This document shows positions 33,733-42,792 of a stretch of DNA of 62,931 bases, one piece after another. Below the pieces are notes generated by a model. The model was not told where the DNA came from and searched no databases. It saw nothing but the letters and a program-made list of their open reading frames with translations. This stretch comes from Nostocaceae cyanobacterium (GTDB lineage Bacteria > Cyanobacteriota > Cyanobacteriia > Cyanobacteriales > Nostocaceae). The stretch lies in the NCBI GenBank assembly GCA_030065825.1, contig JASJCY010000026.1, positions 1 to 62,931 on the forward strand, given 5' to 3'. The translations under genes and the position numbers were made by a program. Numbering within the stretch: position 1 is the first letter of the stretch; each line of letters starts with the position of its first letter.

Positions 33733-35151
33733 TTAATTTGCAACTAAATCCTCTGGTTGCGGATTTTGCTCCTCTTCTGGTAAACCAAGAATTGATTGAT
33801 ACAACTTCACATATTGCTTGGCAGATTTATACCAACTAAAGTCTTGTTGCATACCTCGTTGCTGTAGTGTCTGCCATCTATCTTTATAGCGGAAACCTTC
33901 CCAAGCCCGAATCATGCAAGTAAACATATCCAGTGGTTCGTAACGGTCAAAACAATAACCTGTACCGCCTTCATTCATGGGGTCATGGTGTGATACTGTA
34001 TCAACTAACCCCCCGGTACGGCGGACAATGGGAATGCTACCATAGCGCATCGCCATCATTTGACTAATTCCACAGGGTTCAAAACGGCTAGGCATCAAAA
34101 AGGCATCAGAACCCGCGTAAATTCGCCGGGAGAGGGCATCATTGTAGAGCAGATAGGTTTTCATTCTTCCGGGGAAACGGGATGTCATTTGCCATAATTG
34201 ACTTTCATAGTAGCGATCGCCTGTGCCCAAAACAATAAACTGGGCATCTGAATATGCTAAAAACCGGTCTAGAACTTGCAGCACCAAATCAATGCCTTTT
34301 TGTTCCACCAACCGGGTTACCATCCCAACCAAAAAGGCATTGGAGTTAACTTCTAACCCTATTTCTTCCTGCAAAGCTATTTTATTCGCTTTGCGTTTCT
34401 CTATAGTATCAGGGGTGAAGGTTTGGGCAATATATTTATCATCAGCGGGGTTATAAACTTCCGTATCTATACCGTTGAGAATTCCCGATAACTTACCGCT
34501 GATAAAGGACATCAAACCTTCTAATTCTTCACCGTAAGCAGCAGTTTTGATTTGTTCGGCATAGGTGGGGGAAACTGTATTTACCCTGTCGGCAAACTGT
34601 ACAGCAGCTGCCATGGTGTTATGTCCTTGCATATACCAGGGACACCAGGTAGTTTGGTCTAAATACCAACGCCACGGACCCTGATATGCCAGGTTATGAA
34701 TGGTAAACACGCTGCTAATATCTGGAGATTGATGCATCCACACTGGAATCATGCCCGTGTGCCAATCATGACAGTGGACAATTTGTGGCTTCCAGTAATT
34801 CCAGCAAAATTCAGCCGCTCCATTGGCAAACAAAGTAAACCGCCAGTGTTCATCTTCTCCAGAGTAGACGCGTCGGGGCATAAAGGCAGGATGTCCAAAT
34901 AAATACAAGGGAACATCAGTACCTGGTAGAATCCCTTCGTAAACGGCAAATTCCTGGAACATGGCATATCCCTGCCAAATTGGTTCTTTGGGAATTTCCA
35001 TTTTGTCTGGCAGAAAGCCATAGTAAGGCATAAAAATCCGCACATCATGCCCCATTTTTTTGAGGATTTTCGGTAATGCCCCAACCACGTCACCCATTCC
35101 TCCGATTTTAGCAATGGGTGCTGCTTCTGCTGCTACAAATAGAATCCGCAT
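33733..35151 (-). CDS. glgA: glycogen synthase (ADP-glucose type)
   Basis: This 472-aa GT5 enzyme extends alpha-1,4-glucan from ADP-glucose in glycogen storage. The ADP-glucose site [15 protein letters not shown] lies at residues about 14-28, [14 protein letters not shown] and [12 protein letters not shown] are typical, and the C-terminal domain has [14 protein letters not shown] and [18 protein letters not shown] with the catalytic glutamate. The length is normal for cyanobacterial GlgA. No other glycogen gene is adjacent. Confidence 0.95.
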   Translation of the reverse strand: MRILFVAAEAAPIAKIGGMGDVVGALPKILKKMGHDVRIFMPYYGFLPDKMEIPKEPIWQGYAMFQEFAVYEGILPGTDVPLYLFGHPAFMPRRVYSGEDEHWRFTLFANGAAEFCWNYWKPQIVHCHDWHTGMIPVWMHQSPDISSVFTIHNLAYQGPWRWYLDQTTWCPWYMQGHNTMAAAVQFADRVNTVSPTYAEQIKTAAYGEELEGLMSFISGKLSGILNGIDTEVYNPADDKYIAQTFTPDTIEKRKANKIALQEEIGLEVNSNAFLVGMVTRLVEQKGIDLVLQVLDRFLAYSDAQFIVLGTGDRYYESQLWQMTSRFPGRMKTYLLYNDALSRRIYAGSDAFLMPSRFEPCGISQMMAMRYGSIPIVRRTGGLVDTVSHHDPMNEGGTGYCFDRYEPLDMFTCMIRAWEGFRYKDRWQTLQQRGMQQDFSWYKSAKQYVKLYQSILGLPEEEQNPQPEDLVAN

Positions 35152-35293
35152 GATAATTTTATGTTCCCCTCACTGCCTATGTGTTCAATTTCCATCCGCA
35201 AAATCTCCAGGCACGATGTATCGCGTCTTTGCAGAATTTTCCTGGGAAGGAAATCTTTATTTATATAATCACATCTGCTTGCTTAACGACAGC

Positions 35294-36265
35294 TCAGGCA
35301 CCCCGTTGGATTTCGGCGAATATTTCCGACAAAATTTCCTGCGCTCCCTGTTGCCGCAAAAGCTTTGCTAGTTCAGTGCCTAATTTTTCAGCATCCTCTG
35401 TAGAACCGCTGACAGTATCTTTGACTAGTTTTTGACCATCAACGCTGGCGACTATACCTGTCAGTGTTAATGTCTCACCATCTATTTCCGTATTTACACC
35501 TATAGGTACTTGACAGCCTCCTTCTAAGTCACGCAAGAAAGCACGTTCAGCCAGACAGCGATCGCGGGTTGGGGGATGTTCAATGGCTTTCAGCAGAGAA
35601 ATCAATTCTGTATCATCTGCACGGCATTCAATGCCTAATGCACCTTGCCCCACCGCATGTAGGGAAATTTCCTTGGGCAGAACTTGATGAATGCGATCGC
35701 TCATTCCCAATCTTTCTAAACCAGCATAAGCCAAAATTAGGGCATCATATTCACCTGCATCTAATTTTGCCATGCGGGTGTTTAAGTTACCACGCACATC
35801 TTTAAAGGTAAAGTGGGGGAATTGATGGCGCAGTTGTGCCAGTCGTCGCAGGGAAGATGTACCAATAACAGCACCTTCTGGGAGGGTATCGATTTGCTTA
35901 TCCTTGTGCTTTTCATGTACAACTAAGGCATCAGCGGGGTTTTCCCGTTCGGTAATCGCTGCTAATGCTAATCCTTCTGGTAAATTAGTCGGTAAATCTT
36001 TGAGGGAATGTACGGCAAAATCAATCTCTTGATTAATCATCCCCAATTCAAGCTCTTTAGTAAAGAGTCCCTTATCCCCAATCTTAGCTAATGCCACATC
36101 CAAGATTTTGTCACCTTGGGTAGACATAGTGTGGACTTCAAAATTAATCTCTGGGAATGCTTTTTGCAGTTGTGCTTTTACCCAGTGAGTTTGCACCAAT
36201 GCGAGTTGGCTTTTACGAGAACCAATGCGAACTGTACGGGGGGGACTGGAAACAACAGATGTCAT
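35294..36265 (-). CDS. hemC: hydroxymethylbilane synthase (porphobilinogen deaminase)
   Basis: This 323-aa enzyme joins four porphobilinogen units into hydroxymethylbilane for heme, chlorophyll and bilins. Blocks seen: [74 protein letters not shown] and the cofactor-cysteine motif [10 protein letters not shown]. The length is normal. Upstream on the same strand is a repeat element and then a candidate structured RNA (36598-36830) that also reads toward hemC. Confidence 0.95.
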   Translation of the reverse strand: MTSVVSSPPRTVRIGSRKSQLALVQTHWVKAQLQKAFPEINFEVHTMSTQGDKILDVALAKIGDKGLFTKELELGMINQEIDFAVHSLKDLPTNLPEGLALAAITERENPADALVVHEKHKDKQIDTLPEGAVIGTSSLRRLAQLRHQFPHFTFKDVRGNLNTRMAKLDAGEYDALILAYAGLERLGMSDRIHQVLPKEISLHAVGQGALGIECRADDTELISLLKAIEHPPTRDRCLAERAFLRDLEGGCQVPIGVNTEIDGETLTLTGIVASVDGQKLVKDTVSGSTEDAEKLGTELAKLLRQQGAQEILSEIFAEIQRGA

Positions 36266-36369
36266 AAACGAAAATGTAAAAGGCAGGAGATAAATGAACT
36301 CTCATCTAGACTACCGCAGTGGGTGACCCATTAGTCTGAGAATTACCTGATTCTAGTACCGCTGCGTGG

Positions 36370-36407
36370 AATTAAAAATTAAAAATTAAAAATTAAAAAT
36401 TAAAAAT
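36370..36407. repeat. AATTAAAA tandem repeat
   Basis: Four to five units of AATTAAAA upstream of hemC. Confidence 0.85.
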
Positions 36408-36464
36408 GCTTATATGACAGGCTTTTGGGCTGTTTCAAATGGTTGGTTTATTTAGTCATGTCTT

Positions 36465-36575
36465 GCACCATTCAAGGGCAACACTAAAAAAAACCGGGTT
36501 TCTGTTCGCAAAATTTAGGCTTTCAACATTAGTCATTCTCAAGAAACCCGGTTTTTAACCCAGGTGCAAGATGTG
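36465..36575. repeat. TCTTGCACC...GGTGCAAGATG element with AAACCGGGTTT arms
   Basis: The ends TCTTGCACC and GGTGCAAGA are inverted; inside are AAACCGGGTTTCTG and AAGAAACCCGGTTTTT. Relatives: 26945-27055, 48683-49090 (interrupted), 49130-49220 and 6650-6745. A small non-autonomous mobile element is likely. Confidence 0.8.
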
Positions 36576-36597
36576 TGTTTACCCGTTTGTTGTACAA

Positions 36598-36830
36598 GTG
36601 AAGTACCTACACTGACCTACCCTTCGGGAACACCTTCGGTGAACGGTACAGTATAGGCTTCCCGTCTCATCCGCCGTTGCCACGTTAGGAACAAAGTTCG
36701 GGACTTAACCCGATGATGGTCTTACACAACGTCTCTGGTCTTGCGACCTTTATCCCCTCAAGGGAGAACCCAGGCAGCCGCCCATCTGACCTAGGCAGTT
36801 TAATTGTTGTTCGTGCAACATTCCTCGGAT
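36598..36830 (-). ncRNA. candidate structured RNA 1 (HEARO/omega-RNA-like, no IscB nearby)
   Basis: No coding frame looks real here, and many stems can form: CGGGTTAAGTCCCG, GGTCGCAAGACC, CCCTTGAGGGG, CACCGAAGGTG, CCCGAAGGG (minus strand). A second locus, 39810-40035, shares on the same strand and in the same order GGCTG, an AAGGGG/CCCTT hairpin, TTAAGTCCC (36700-36708), GGCAAC (36676-36681) and GGTACTTCAC (36598-36607). TTAAGTCCC...GGCAAC and AAGGTCGCAAGACC recall IscB omega RNA as I remember it. Strand, ends and family are uncertain. The next 200 bases (to 37030) also look structured. Confidence 0.4.
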
Positions 36831-37193
36831 TTACTGCAATGGCATACCATCAGGAATGCTCTTTCCCCAAGCTCTGATGTTGCTGCGGCAAGTCTTACTA
36901 CTTTGAAGTTAGCCTTTCTGTTCCATACAGTTGGGTGGGTCATCAACCATTTGAATATTATCACGCTCAACAATTCATCTCAACACCTCCCTATCACCGC
37001 AGGTGTGAGCCTTCTTGTTGAAATCAGGTAAAAGCTCGTCTATTTCTTTTTTTTACATTTCTTTAATAAATTATTGTTAAGAGTTTAGGAAAATAGCTTG
37101 AAAAGATGATGTATCTACTTAAGGAACCAGAGTCGGCAAGGTAGGATAAAGTATAAATTAACATTCCATGGATAAATCCCCTTGCTGTAAAAA

Positions 37194-37766
37194 ATGGTAA
37201 TGTCTAAAAATCACGAGCGTCAACGCTTACTTGTTATTCTCACATCTGTAATTACCGGAGGGGTTCTCTTGGCTGGAACAGGAATTTATTTGCTGTTGAA
37301 AACCACAGAGAAGCCAGTACAATCCGATGCATCAGTGGAAGTACCAAAAGCATCAATTACATCAGTGGAAACATCCATTGCACCAGTAGAAACATCAACT
37401 CCAACTGTAAGAAACATAGTTATACCACCACCAGATTCACCCCCCATAACCAAGGTAGAAACTCAGCTAAATACACCAGGGAAAAACCTCGGTGGTGTTA
37501 ATTGGCAAGGAAAGGACTTGCGAGGAATGAATTTCCAAAATGTGAATCTAGGTGGTGCAAATCTCGCTAATACTAACTTGAGTGGTGTAGATTTAAGCGG
37601 TGCAAACCTCAGTGGTGCCAATCTTGCTAAAGCTAATCTCCGCAATGGAAATTTAAGCGAAGCTGACTTACGGGGTGCTAATCTCGGTGATGCTAACCTC
37701 ACTGGTGCAAATTTAAACGGTACTCTTTTAGACGGTGCTAACCTTTCAGGTGCAATTATGCCTTAG
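37194..37766 (+). CDS. membrane-anchored pentapeptide repeat protein
   Basis: This 190-aa protein has a short basic N-terminus, one membrane segment (about 12-34: [23 protein letters not shown]), a Val/Thr/Pro-rich linker (about 40-95) and about 18 pentapeptide repeats (A(N/D)LxG type, from [20 protein letters not shown] to the end). Pentapeptide repeats fold into a right-handed quadrilateral beta helix. The repeat domain is probably periplasmic. A second pentapeptide protein is encoded 1 kb downstream. No function is known. Confidence 0.88.
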   Translation: MVMSKNHERQRLLVILTSVITGGVLLAGTGIYLLLKTTEKPVQSDASVEVPKASITSVETSIAPVETSTPTVRNIVIPPPDSPPITKVETQLNTPGKNLGGVNWQGKDLRGMNFQNVNLGGANLANTNLSGVDLSGANLSGANLAKANLRNGNLSEADLRGANLGDANLTGANLNGTLLDGANLSGAIMP

Positions 37767-37904
37767 CTATGGAATTAAGGGTGTTGCTGAATTAAAAAAT
37801 ATCCAAAATATCCAAAATCTCTCTTGTGGGGTGCCTAATTAACTAAGACGGGCAAGATGCCCATCCCACAAATGGAATTTAGGGGTTTGAGCGGTTTGAG
37901 CGGT

Positions 37905-37998
37905 TTGAGCGGTTTTATGTTTGGAAGAAGCTTGCACTCCTACCAAACTTTACCCGTCTTTTACGACGCTTAACCTGTATCCAATTGAGTTGTTAGAA
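37905..37998. repeat. about 90-bp dispersed duplication (partner 54352-54450)
   Basis: GAAGCTTGCACTCCTACCAA, ACTTTACCCGTCTTTTACGA and CGCTTAACCTGTATCCAATT are shared in the same order with 54352-54450, nearly without change. No coding frame is common to both. Confidence 0.85.
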
Positions 37999-38014
37999 GA
38001 TTGGTCAAGATTTC

Positions 38015-38085
38015 CCTGTTCCCCGTTCCCCGTTCCCCGTTCCCTGTTCCCTGTTCCCTGTTCCCTGTTCCCTGTTCCCCATTAA
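38015..38085. repeat. heptamer tandem repeat GTTCCCC/GTTCCCT
   Basis: About ten units of GTTCCCN. It lies between the two pentapeptide genes. Confidence 0.9.
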
Positions 38086-38341
38086 TGTCAGCGTTTTTTA
38101 ACAATCGGCAAATAATTCAAATAAATTAGTTTACAAATTATAAATTTTATAGTCTACTTTTCCTATACAGAGGTATAATCAGCGCCCTATGAATTTAACT
38201 GGTGTGACATGAATCACTCTTAATCTTGATGAAGATCACCATTGAATCCCACAGTTGTCACTGAGGCGAATAGAAAAAGAACTTATATATATAAATGTAG
38301 TAAGTTTACTACTCAATATTGACCGACTGTGGGAGATTACC

Positions 38342-38488
38342 ATGTTAGAAAAATTATTTTTAGCCGCTGCACTTACATTTTCCTTAAATTTAGTTTCAGA
38401 AGCGAATTGGTCTGTATCCAGCCAAAATCAACAAGAAATCCAATTAGACAACCAACCTGTGTTGACTCTCACACTAGGACGCAACTGA
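38342..38488 (+). CDS. small secreted peptide (48 aa)
   Basis: The ATG at 38342 gives MLEKLFLAAALTFSLNLVSEA, a plausible signal peptide, followed by a polar 27-residue tail ending QPVLTLTLGRN. An upstream in-frame start at 38255 would add an unlikely N-terminus. No family is recognised. GGGAGATTACC before the ATG could act as a ribosome-binding site. Confidence 0.4.
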   Translation: MLEKLFLAAALTFSLNLVSEANWSVSSQNQQEIQLDNQPVLTLTLGRN

Positions 38489-38639
38489 ATATCATCTATT
38501 ATGCATAGTGAATACAAAACGTCAACACCAAAATATCCCATGGTAAGTACAGTAGTGCTTACCTTATTACTAATGTTATAAATAAAACAATAGCTTTATA
38601 AAAAATTTCCTGATATAAGGTAATTATTTTTCTAGGCTA

Positions 38640-38750
38640 AAGTAGGGGGATGGCACCCACAATCTGTCAATATTCTCCATATATAGAGTAACCTTACACA
38701 AGCCATACCCCTACTTAGGGAAGTTCCGTACTTAGGTACGTCCTGCCCAT
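38640..38750. repeat. GGGGATGGCACCC...palindromic element
   Basis: AAAGTAGGGGGATGGCACCC, TATATAGAGTAA and AGCCATACCCCTACTT form an imperfect palindrome of the class seen at 12212 and 24398, followed by GTACTTAGGTAC. Confidence 0.6.
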
Positions 38751-38778
38751 ACTAGAAAAATATATACCATTATCAATT

Positions 38779-39552
38779 ATGAAAATACAAATTTTAGCCA
38801 CAGGTATTTTTCTTACCATCCTCAATTTAAATCCAATTGCCCAAGCCGGGAATCCAGAAAATTTGAGACAGTTACTGACAACAAAAAACTGTCCACAGTG
38901 TGACTTAAGTAATGCTGGATTAGTGATGGCTGATTTATCGGGAGCCAATTTGAGCGGTGCTAACCTTGTAGGTGCTAATCTCAGTCGCGCTAACTTGACC
39001 GGTGCTGATTTACGGGGGGCAAATTTAAGCGGTACTGGCTTATTTGGTGCTAACCTCAACAGTGCAAAACTTAGTGGTGCAACTTTGATTGGTGCTGATT
39101 TAAGAAATACCTATTTATTTAATGCCGAATTAACCAGTGCAAACATTAATGGTGCTAACTTACAAGGAGCAACTGGCATACCCGCGCAAATTGCCAAACC
39201 CGAAGACTTTTATGCTTGGGGTGTAGCAGCAGCGCAAAAAGGCAACCAAGAACAAGCAATAGAGTATTTTGATCAAGCGATCGCCCAAAAACCAGACTAT
39301 GCAGGTGCATATCTTGCCCGTGGTGTTGCTCGTTACCAAATATTAGACCGTCAAAGGGCATTACAAGACGCTCAGACAGCAGAAAAACTATTTCAAGAGC
39401 AAAGTAATACCGAAGGAATACAAACCGCTCAGATATTTATTTTAGAACTGCAAACACCCTATACAGAAGCCAAGGTAGATCGTGGTAAACCTAAATTTAT
39501 GGACTTTGTAGGTAGTCTTGGTTCAGCGTTGCTTAATTTCTTACCGTTTTGA
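38779..39552 (+). CDS. secreted pentapeptide-repeat and TPR protein
   Basis: This 257-aa protein has a signal peptide (MKIQILATGIFLTILNLNPI...AQA), a CxxC pair (NCPQCDLSNAG), a pentapeptide-repeat domain (about 45-130, [20 protein letters not shown] and onward), then a TPR region (about 140-205: AWGVAAAQKGNQEQAIEYFD, YAGAYLARGVARYQILDRQR). The C-terminus ends in a short hydrophobic segment (FMDFVGSLGSALLNFLPF). Pentapeptide plus TPR suggests a periplasmic or lumenal scaffold. A hairpin of the ATTACCCATTAC type follows the stop and may end transcription. Confidence 0.88.
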   Translation: MKIQILATGIFLTILNLNPIAQAGNPENLRQLLTTKNCPQCDLSNAGLVMADLSGANLSGANLVGANLSRANLTGADLRGANLSGTGLFGANLNSAKLSGATLIGADLRNTYLFNAELTSANINGANLQGATGIPAQIAKPEDFYAWGVAAAQKGNQEQAIEYFDQAIAQKPDYAGAYLARGVARYQILDRQRALQDAQTAEKLFQEQSNTEGIQTAQIFILELQTPYTEAKVDRGKPKFMDFVGSLGSALLNFLPF

Positions 39553-39580
39553 AGAATTCTACAAGAGGTGAGAAATTTGG

Positions 39581-39640
39581 TAATGGGTAATGGGAGATCC
39601 AATTACCCATTACTTCTTTTATAATTTTTTAAGCATTGTT
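39581..39640 (+). terminator. terminator-like hairpin after the pentapeptide-TPR gene
   Basis: GTAATGGGTAATGGG pairs with AATTACCCATTAC, followed by TTCTTTTATAATTTTTT. Confidence 0.65.
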
Positions 39641-39809
39641 AAATAAATACTAACTTTACGACACAAAAAAACTAAAAAAGTTAACATTATTCAATAAAAA
39701 CACTAAGTGTAATCTCTTAAAAATGTTGAGATTTTTTTCCAAAAGCTAAAAAAAACATAAGTATGTTTAACTTAAGCATGAGATTGAATAACATAGAAAG
39801 AATTAGCAG

Positions 39810-40035
39810 GTGAATACCGCATCGAGACACAGCTTGGTACACACCTCCAGATACTTCCCTAGTCTGGACTACCTGTAAACCTAATTGGCTAGGTGCTGTT
39901 AGACAGGACATCTTAGCTTGTGTTGCCGGAAGGGACTTAAACGAGTTTACGGGTTCTCGGCTTATCGGCATTTAAAAACCTGTTCCCGTAAGGGGTATGT
40001 ACAGCCATCCTAAAAGAAGCGGGTTGCAAACCCAG
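39810..40035 (-). ncRNA. candidate structured RNA 2 (same family as 36598-36830)
   Basis: Shared anchors with candidate 1 (minus strand): GGCTG (40002-40006), CCCTTACGGG hairpin, TTAAGTCCC (39932-39940), GGCAAC (39922-39927) and GGTATTCAC (39810-39818). Spacing is close: 196 versus 181 bases end to end. Extra stems: GGGTTTGCAACCC (40021-40033), CCAGA...TCTGG, ACCTA...TAGGT. The primary sequence is otherwise diverged, which fits a conserved RNA fold. On the plus strand it would be a leader of the coiled-coil gene at 40044. No IscB or TnpB gene is near. Confidence 0.4.
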
Positions 40036-40043
40036 GAGTTTCG

Positions 40044-40424
40044 ATGAATTCCTTACAAGAGCAAATGATTACATTGAGTAACAAGCTTGATAGCCTCTAT
40101 CAAGTGATTGAGCAGCTTGATACTAAAGTTTCTCAAGCTTTATCAAGATGCAGCGATGAAACAATACAGGGAGATAGGAAAAATTTTCTGGAAACTAGTG
40201 AAACTGATGGTTATAACTTACAAGGACATATCAGCTTTAACTCAGAAATGGAACACAAGGATGTATTGGTAGAGGCAATGTATCCAGATACGCATCTGCA
40301 AGCAGGAGATAAGCAATTAACACCAGAAATTCAAATCCAAAGACTAACCGCACAATTAACAGCAGCATATAATCGTATTGCTGCCTTAGAAGAGCAATTA
40401 CTGTTAAAGAGAATTCATTCTTGA
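40044..40424 (+). CDS. small coiled-coil protein
   Basis: This 126-aa protein has an N-terminal coiled coil (MNSLQEQMITLSNKLDSLYQVIEQL), a polar linker and a C-terminal coiled coil (IQRLTAQLTAAYNRIAALEE). No signal peptide or catalytic motif is seen. GGAG six bases before ATG 40044 is a good ribosome-binding site and lies inside the end of the structured-RNA candidate. The family is not recognised. Confidence 0.6.
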   Translation: MNSLQEQMITLSNKLDSLYQVIEQLDTKVSQALSRCSDETIQGDRKNFLETSETDGYNLQGHISFNSEMEHKDVLVEAMYPDTHLQAGDKQLTPEIQIQRLTAQLTAAYNRIAALEEQLLLKRIHS

Positions 40425-40558
40425 GCAGTTTTTCCTTTGCTAAAGGTGAAAACCCTTGTTATGGAACTTGTGCTGCCATGAGAGTGAAAAATTGATTTTT
40501 CAACAAAGAAAAAACAGGTTTTAGCGACTGGTAAACAAACCAGGAAAACGATAAAAAT

Positions 40559-41707
40559 TTAAAAGTCTTTTCTTAGGTGATAATGTTCGAGTTGGGATTC
40601 AATTGCTTGCAAAAGTTGATATTGCTGCCAATTATGGCTAAGATAGGCAGCTATGCAAGCACCTCCAGCACCCATGCCTTCTTTAACAAAGCCCTCCTCA
40701 TAAGCTCTCAATTGGGGATAACGAGAATCAGCAAAGCATAGCTCAGTAGCAAGTAAAGGTGGGAGAGGAGCGTCTAAATTGATACTATTTCTGCCAATCA
40801 TCTGGGCTAATTCTACTGTACTGCCAGTGGAGTCTTCTGCTACCCAACGTGTTGTACCAACCACAACCTGTGTGGGTTGCCAGGGTAAATCATAAGTGTA
40901 AGCGATCGCATTCATCAGAGCATACACCGCTAACATTTGCGTACCACCCGCTAGCAGAACACCACAACTGCGACTGGCTGCAATTCCCATTGCAGCTACT
41001 ACCACTTGCATCGGATCTCCTACTGCGGCTACTAATTCTAGGGGATCTAGAGAATTTGGGATTTTAGCTTGCCTATTCTCGTACATCAATTTTAAACCTG
41101 CTTGCACCACTGCCCATTTTTGTTGATGATTACAAACAGGATGACTGCTATTAACCTTCCCAGTTGCGGGAATACCTAAGCCTGTGAGAATTGCTAGAGC
41201 AGTTGTAGTACCACCAACAACGCATTCACCTAAAATCAGATAACCGTTGTCAATTTTATCAGCTAGACGTTTTCCCCACACTAGCCCTTGTTTTAACAAG
41301 TGGTGTACTGTTGTTATTTTCATCGCCTTACCTTGACTTAAACACCTAGCTGACGTGCCTCCCAAGTCAATTACTGGCACTGCTGGGGATTGGGGTAAAC
41401 CAGCATTAAATAAATACAGCGGTATTTTCAGTTCTTCAACCACAGCGCGGGAAATCATCACCGGAGAGGCTCCATCTGCTAAAGGTGGCAAAGGATACTG
41501 GGGGTTATGTTTAGCACCGTAGTATAGAAATTCAGCATCAGCGCAGGCAGTATATTTTCGAGCCTCCGGAGTACTGCCAGCCGCAGAAATACGGGGAATT
41601 AAGCCAGTGTCTGTAAAACCTAAAACACAGGCAAACAACGGTAAAGTGCCACGGTATTGAGCTATCCATGCTTCACCCTGTTTTATCTGGGTATAAATGC
41701 GAATCAT
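40559..41707 (-). CDS. CobT-like nicotinate-nucleotide phosphoribosyltransferase (TIGR00303 family)
   Basis: This 382-aa protein from ATG 41707 (MIRIYTQIKQGEAWI) belongs to the cyanobacterial/archaeal CobT-related group that would activate the lower base (dimethylbenzimidazole) for cobamide assembly. Blocks: CVLGFTDTGLIPRISAAG, PPLADGASPVMISRAVVEEL, GECVVGGTTTALAILTGLGI, VAAVGDPMQVVVAAMGIAAS and GVLLAGGTQMLAV. The frame is open 15 codons further up, but that part lies in a GCGCAAGCTTTGCGCC repeat and is not likely translated. It stands alone. Family is good; the enzymatic role is inferred. Confidence 0.82.
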   Translation of the reverse strand: MIRIYTQIKQGEAWIAQYRGTLPLFACVLGFTDTGLIPRISAAGSTPEARKYTACADAEFLYYGAKHNPQYPLPPLADGASPVMISRAVVEELKIPLYLFNAGLPQSPAVPVIDLGGTSARCLSQGKAMKITTVHHLLKQGLVWGKRLADKIDNGYLILGECVVGGTTTALAILTGLGIPATGKVNSSHPVCNHQQKWAVVQAGLKLMYENRQAKIPNSLDPLELVAAVGDPMQVVVAAMGIAASRSCGVLLAGGTQMLAVYALMNAIAYTYDLPWQPTQVVVGTTRWVAEDSTGSTVELAQMIGRNSINLDAPLPPLLATELCFADSRYPQLRAYEEGFVKEGMGAGGACIAAYLSHNWQQYQLLQAIESQLEHYHLRKDF

Positions 41708-41714
41708 AAGATAT

Positions 41715-41865
41715 GAGTTTGGAGTTTGTAGGGGCGCAAAGCTTGCGCCCACAAGACACGGTGTTATGAATTATGAATTATTAATTATTAATTATGAATT
41801 ATGAATTATTAATTATTAATTATTAATTATGAATTATTAATTATTAATTATGAATTATTAATTGT
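41715..41865. repeat. GGGGCGCAAAGCTTGCGCCC palindrome and ATTATTAATT repeats
   Basis: One copy of the 31-bp unit found at 21730, then ATTATTAATTATGAATT units (about 12) up to 41862. This fills the start region of the CobT-like gene. Confidence 0.85.
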
Positions 41866-41910
41866 TTTGGGAGTTTGGAGTAAGGGAAAAGAAAAATGAC
41901 AAATGACAAA

Positions 41911-42633
41911 TCACTCGTCATAATCCATTAAAACTTGTACCCAACGTGGGGGACGGGGTATGGGATTTCCTAAACGATCTAATAATAACCATGCTGCTAG
42001 ATGTACTACAAATAGGTAGAGAAAATTATTTACTAAAATTAAGATGATCGCACCTACTTGAATCAAGAAAGGACTGGGATTTGCCAAAATTCCCAAGCGC
42101 AGGAAGAACCATTCTAAAAGGTTTGTTACTTGGTTAATTACATAAATCCACAAGTCTTCACCTGACAGCAGGGAATAAAGCCATACCCGAAAAAATACTC
42201 CTATAGTTCCCAATAACATTCCTAGGGATATAGAAACAATCCAGGAAACTCGACGATACCATGTTGCCCCCAATAGGACTCCCATCAAAGCAAAAGGGAT
42301 AACAAATAGTAAACTACGGGTGGGTCCCATTAATACCATCAATAGTAACCCCGAAACCCCAGCAGCCATCCATGCGGCTCTTTTTCCCCAACGTAGATAA
42401 ACTAGGGCTATTGGTATGGGGAAGAATATTCGCAAAACCGGTCCCAGGGGAAAGTAGAAATTAATAAACCAAATCAAGCTAGCGGTACTGGCTAAAAAAG
42501 CAGTTTCCACCATCTTTAAAGGTGCATCCAGGTTTTGTGGGGAATGCATGTAGTTATTTTTTTTGTTTAACGTTTCATCTGAGGAGGAAGAAGGTTTTTG
42601 TGGTTCATCTGCTGCGGAATCTAAAATGCTCAT
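41911..42633 (-). CDS. DUF2232 family integral membrane protein
   Basis: This 240-aa protein has a polar N-terminus of about 35 residues and about six membrane helices (VETAFLASTASLIWFINFYF, VLRIFFPIPIALVYLRWG, AGVSGLLLMVLMGP, LLFVIPFALMGVLLGATW, IVSISLGMLLGTIG, VGAIILILVNNFLYLFVVHL). The FFPIPIALVYLRWGKRAAW segment is typical of DUF2232/YybS-type proteins. Function is unknown. It follows the Crp/Fnr-type gene on the same strand, 160 bp apart. Confidence 0.8.
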   Translation of the reverse strand: MSILDSAADEPQKPSSSSDETLNKKNNYMHSPQNLDAPLKMVETAFLASTASLIWFINFYFPLGPVLRIFFPIPIALVYLRWGKRAAWMAAGVSGLLLMVLMGPTRSLLFVIPFALMGVLLGATWYRRVSWIVSISLGMLLGTIGVFFRVWLYSLLSGEDLWIYVINQVTNLLEWFFLRLGILANPSPFLIQVGAIILILVNNFLYLFVVHLAAWLLLDRLGNPIPRPPRWVQVLMDYDE

Positions 42634-42654
42634 TTCAAAAAAGCTGGTTAGGGC

Positions 42655-42775
42655 ATGTTGGTAAATGGTAAATGATAAATGGTAAATGGTAAATCAGTTA
42701 CGGGAGCAATGTTGCTGAGTAGGAGTATTACCCATTAGCCATTACCCATTAGCCATTACCGAAAAACCCACTAAC
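42655..42775. repeat. heptamer repeats (TAAATGG and ATTACCC/ATTAGCC)
   Basis: TAAATGG units (42660-42692) and CCATTA units (42728-42760) occupy the gap between the regulator and DUF2232 genes. Confidence 0.85.
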
Positions 42776-42792
42776 TTAGACAAACATGTATA

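Noticed and set aside
36695-36712. GGGACTTAACCC resembling the complement of a 16S rRNA site
   Set aside because: The match is 12 bases and does not extend; the flanks fit a local hairpin instead.
36804-37031. 75-aa plus-strand frame
   Set aside because: It lies over the RNA-like region, has no ribosome-binding site and no protein-like pattern.
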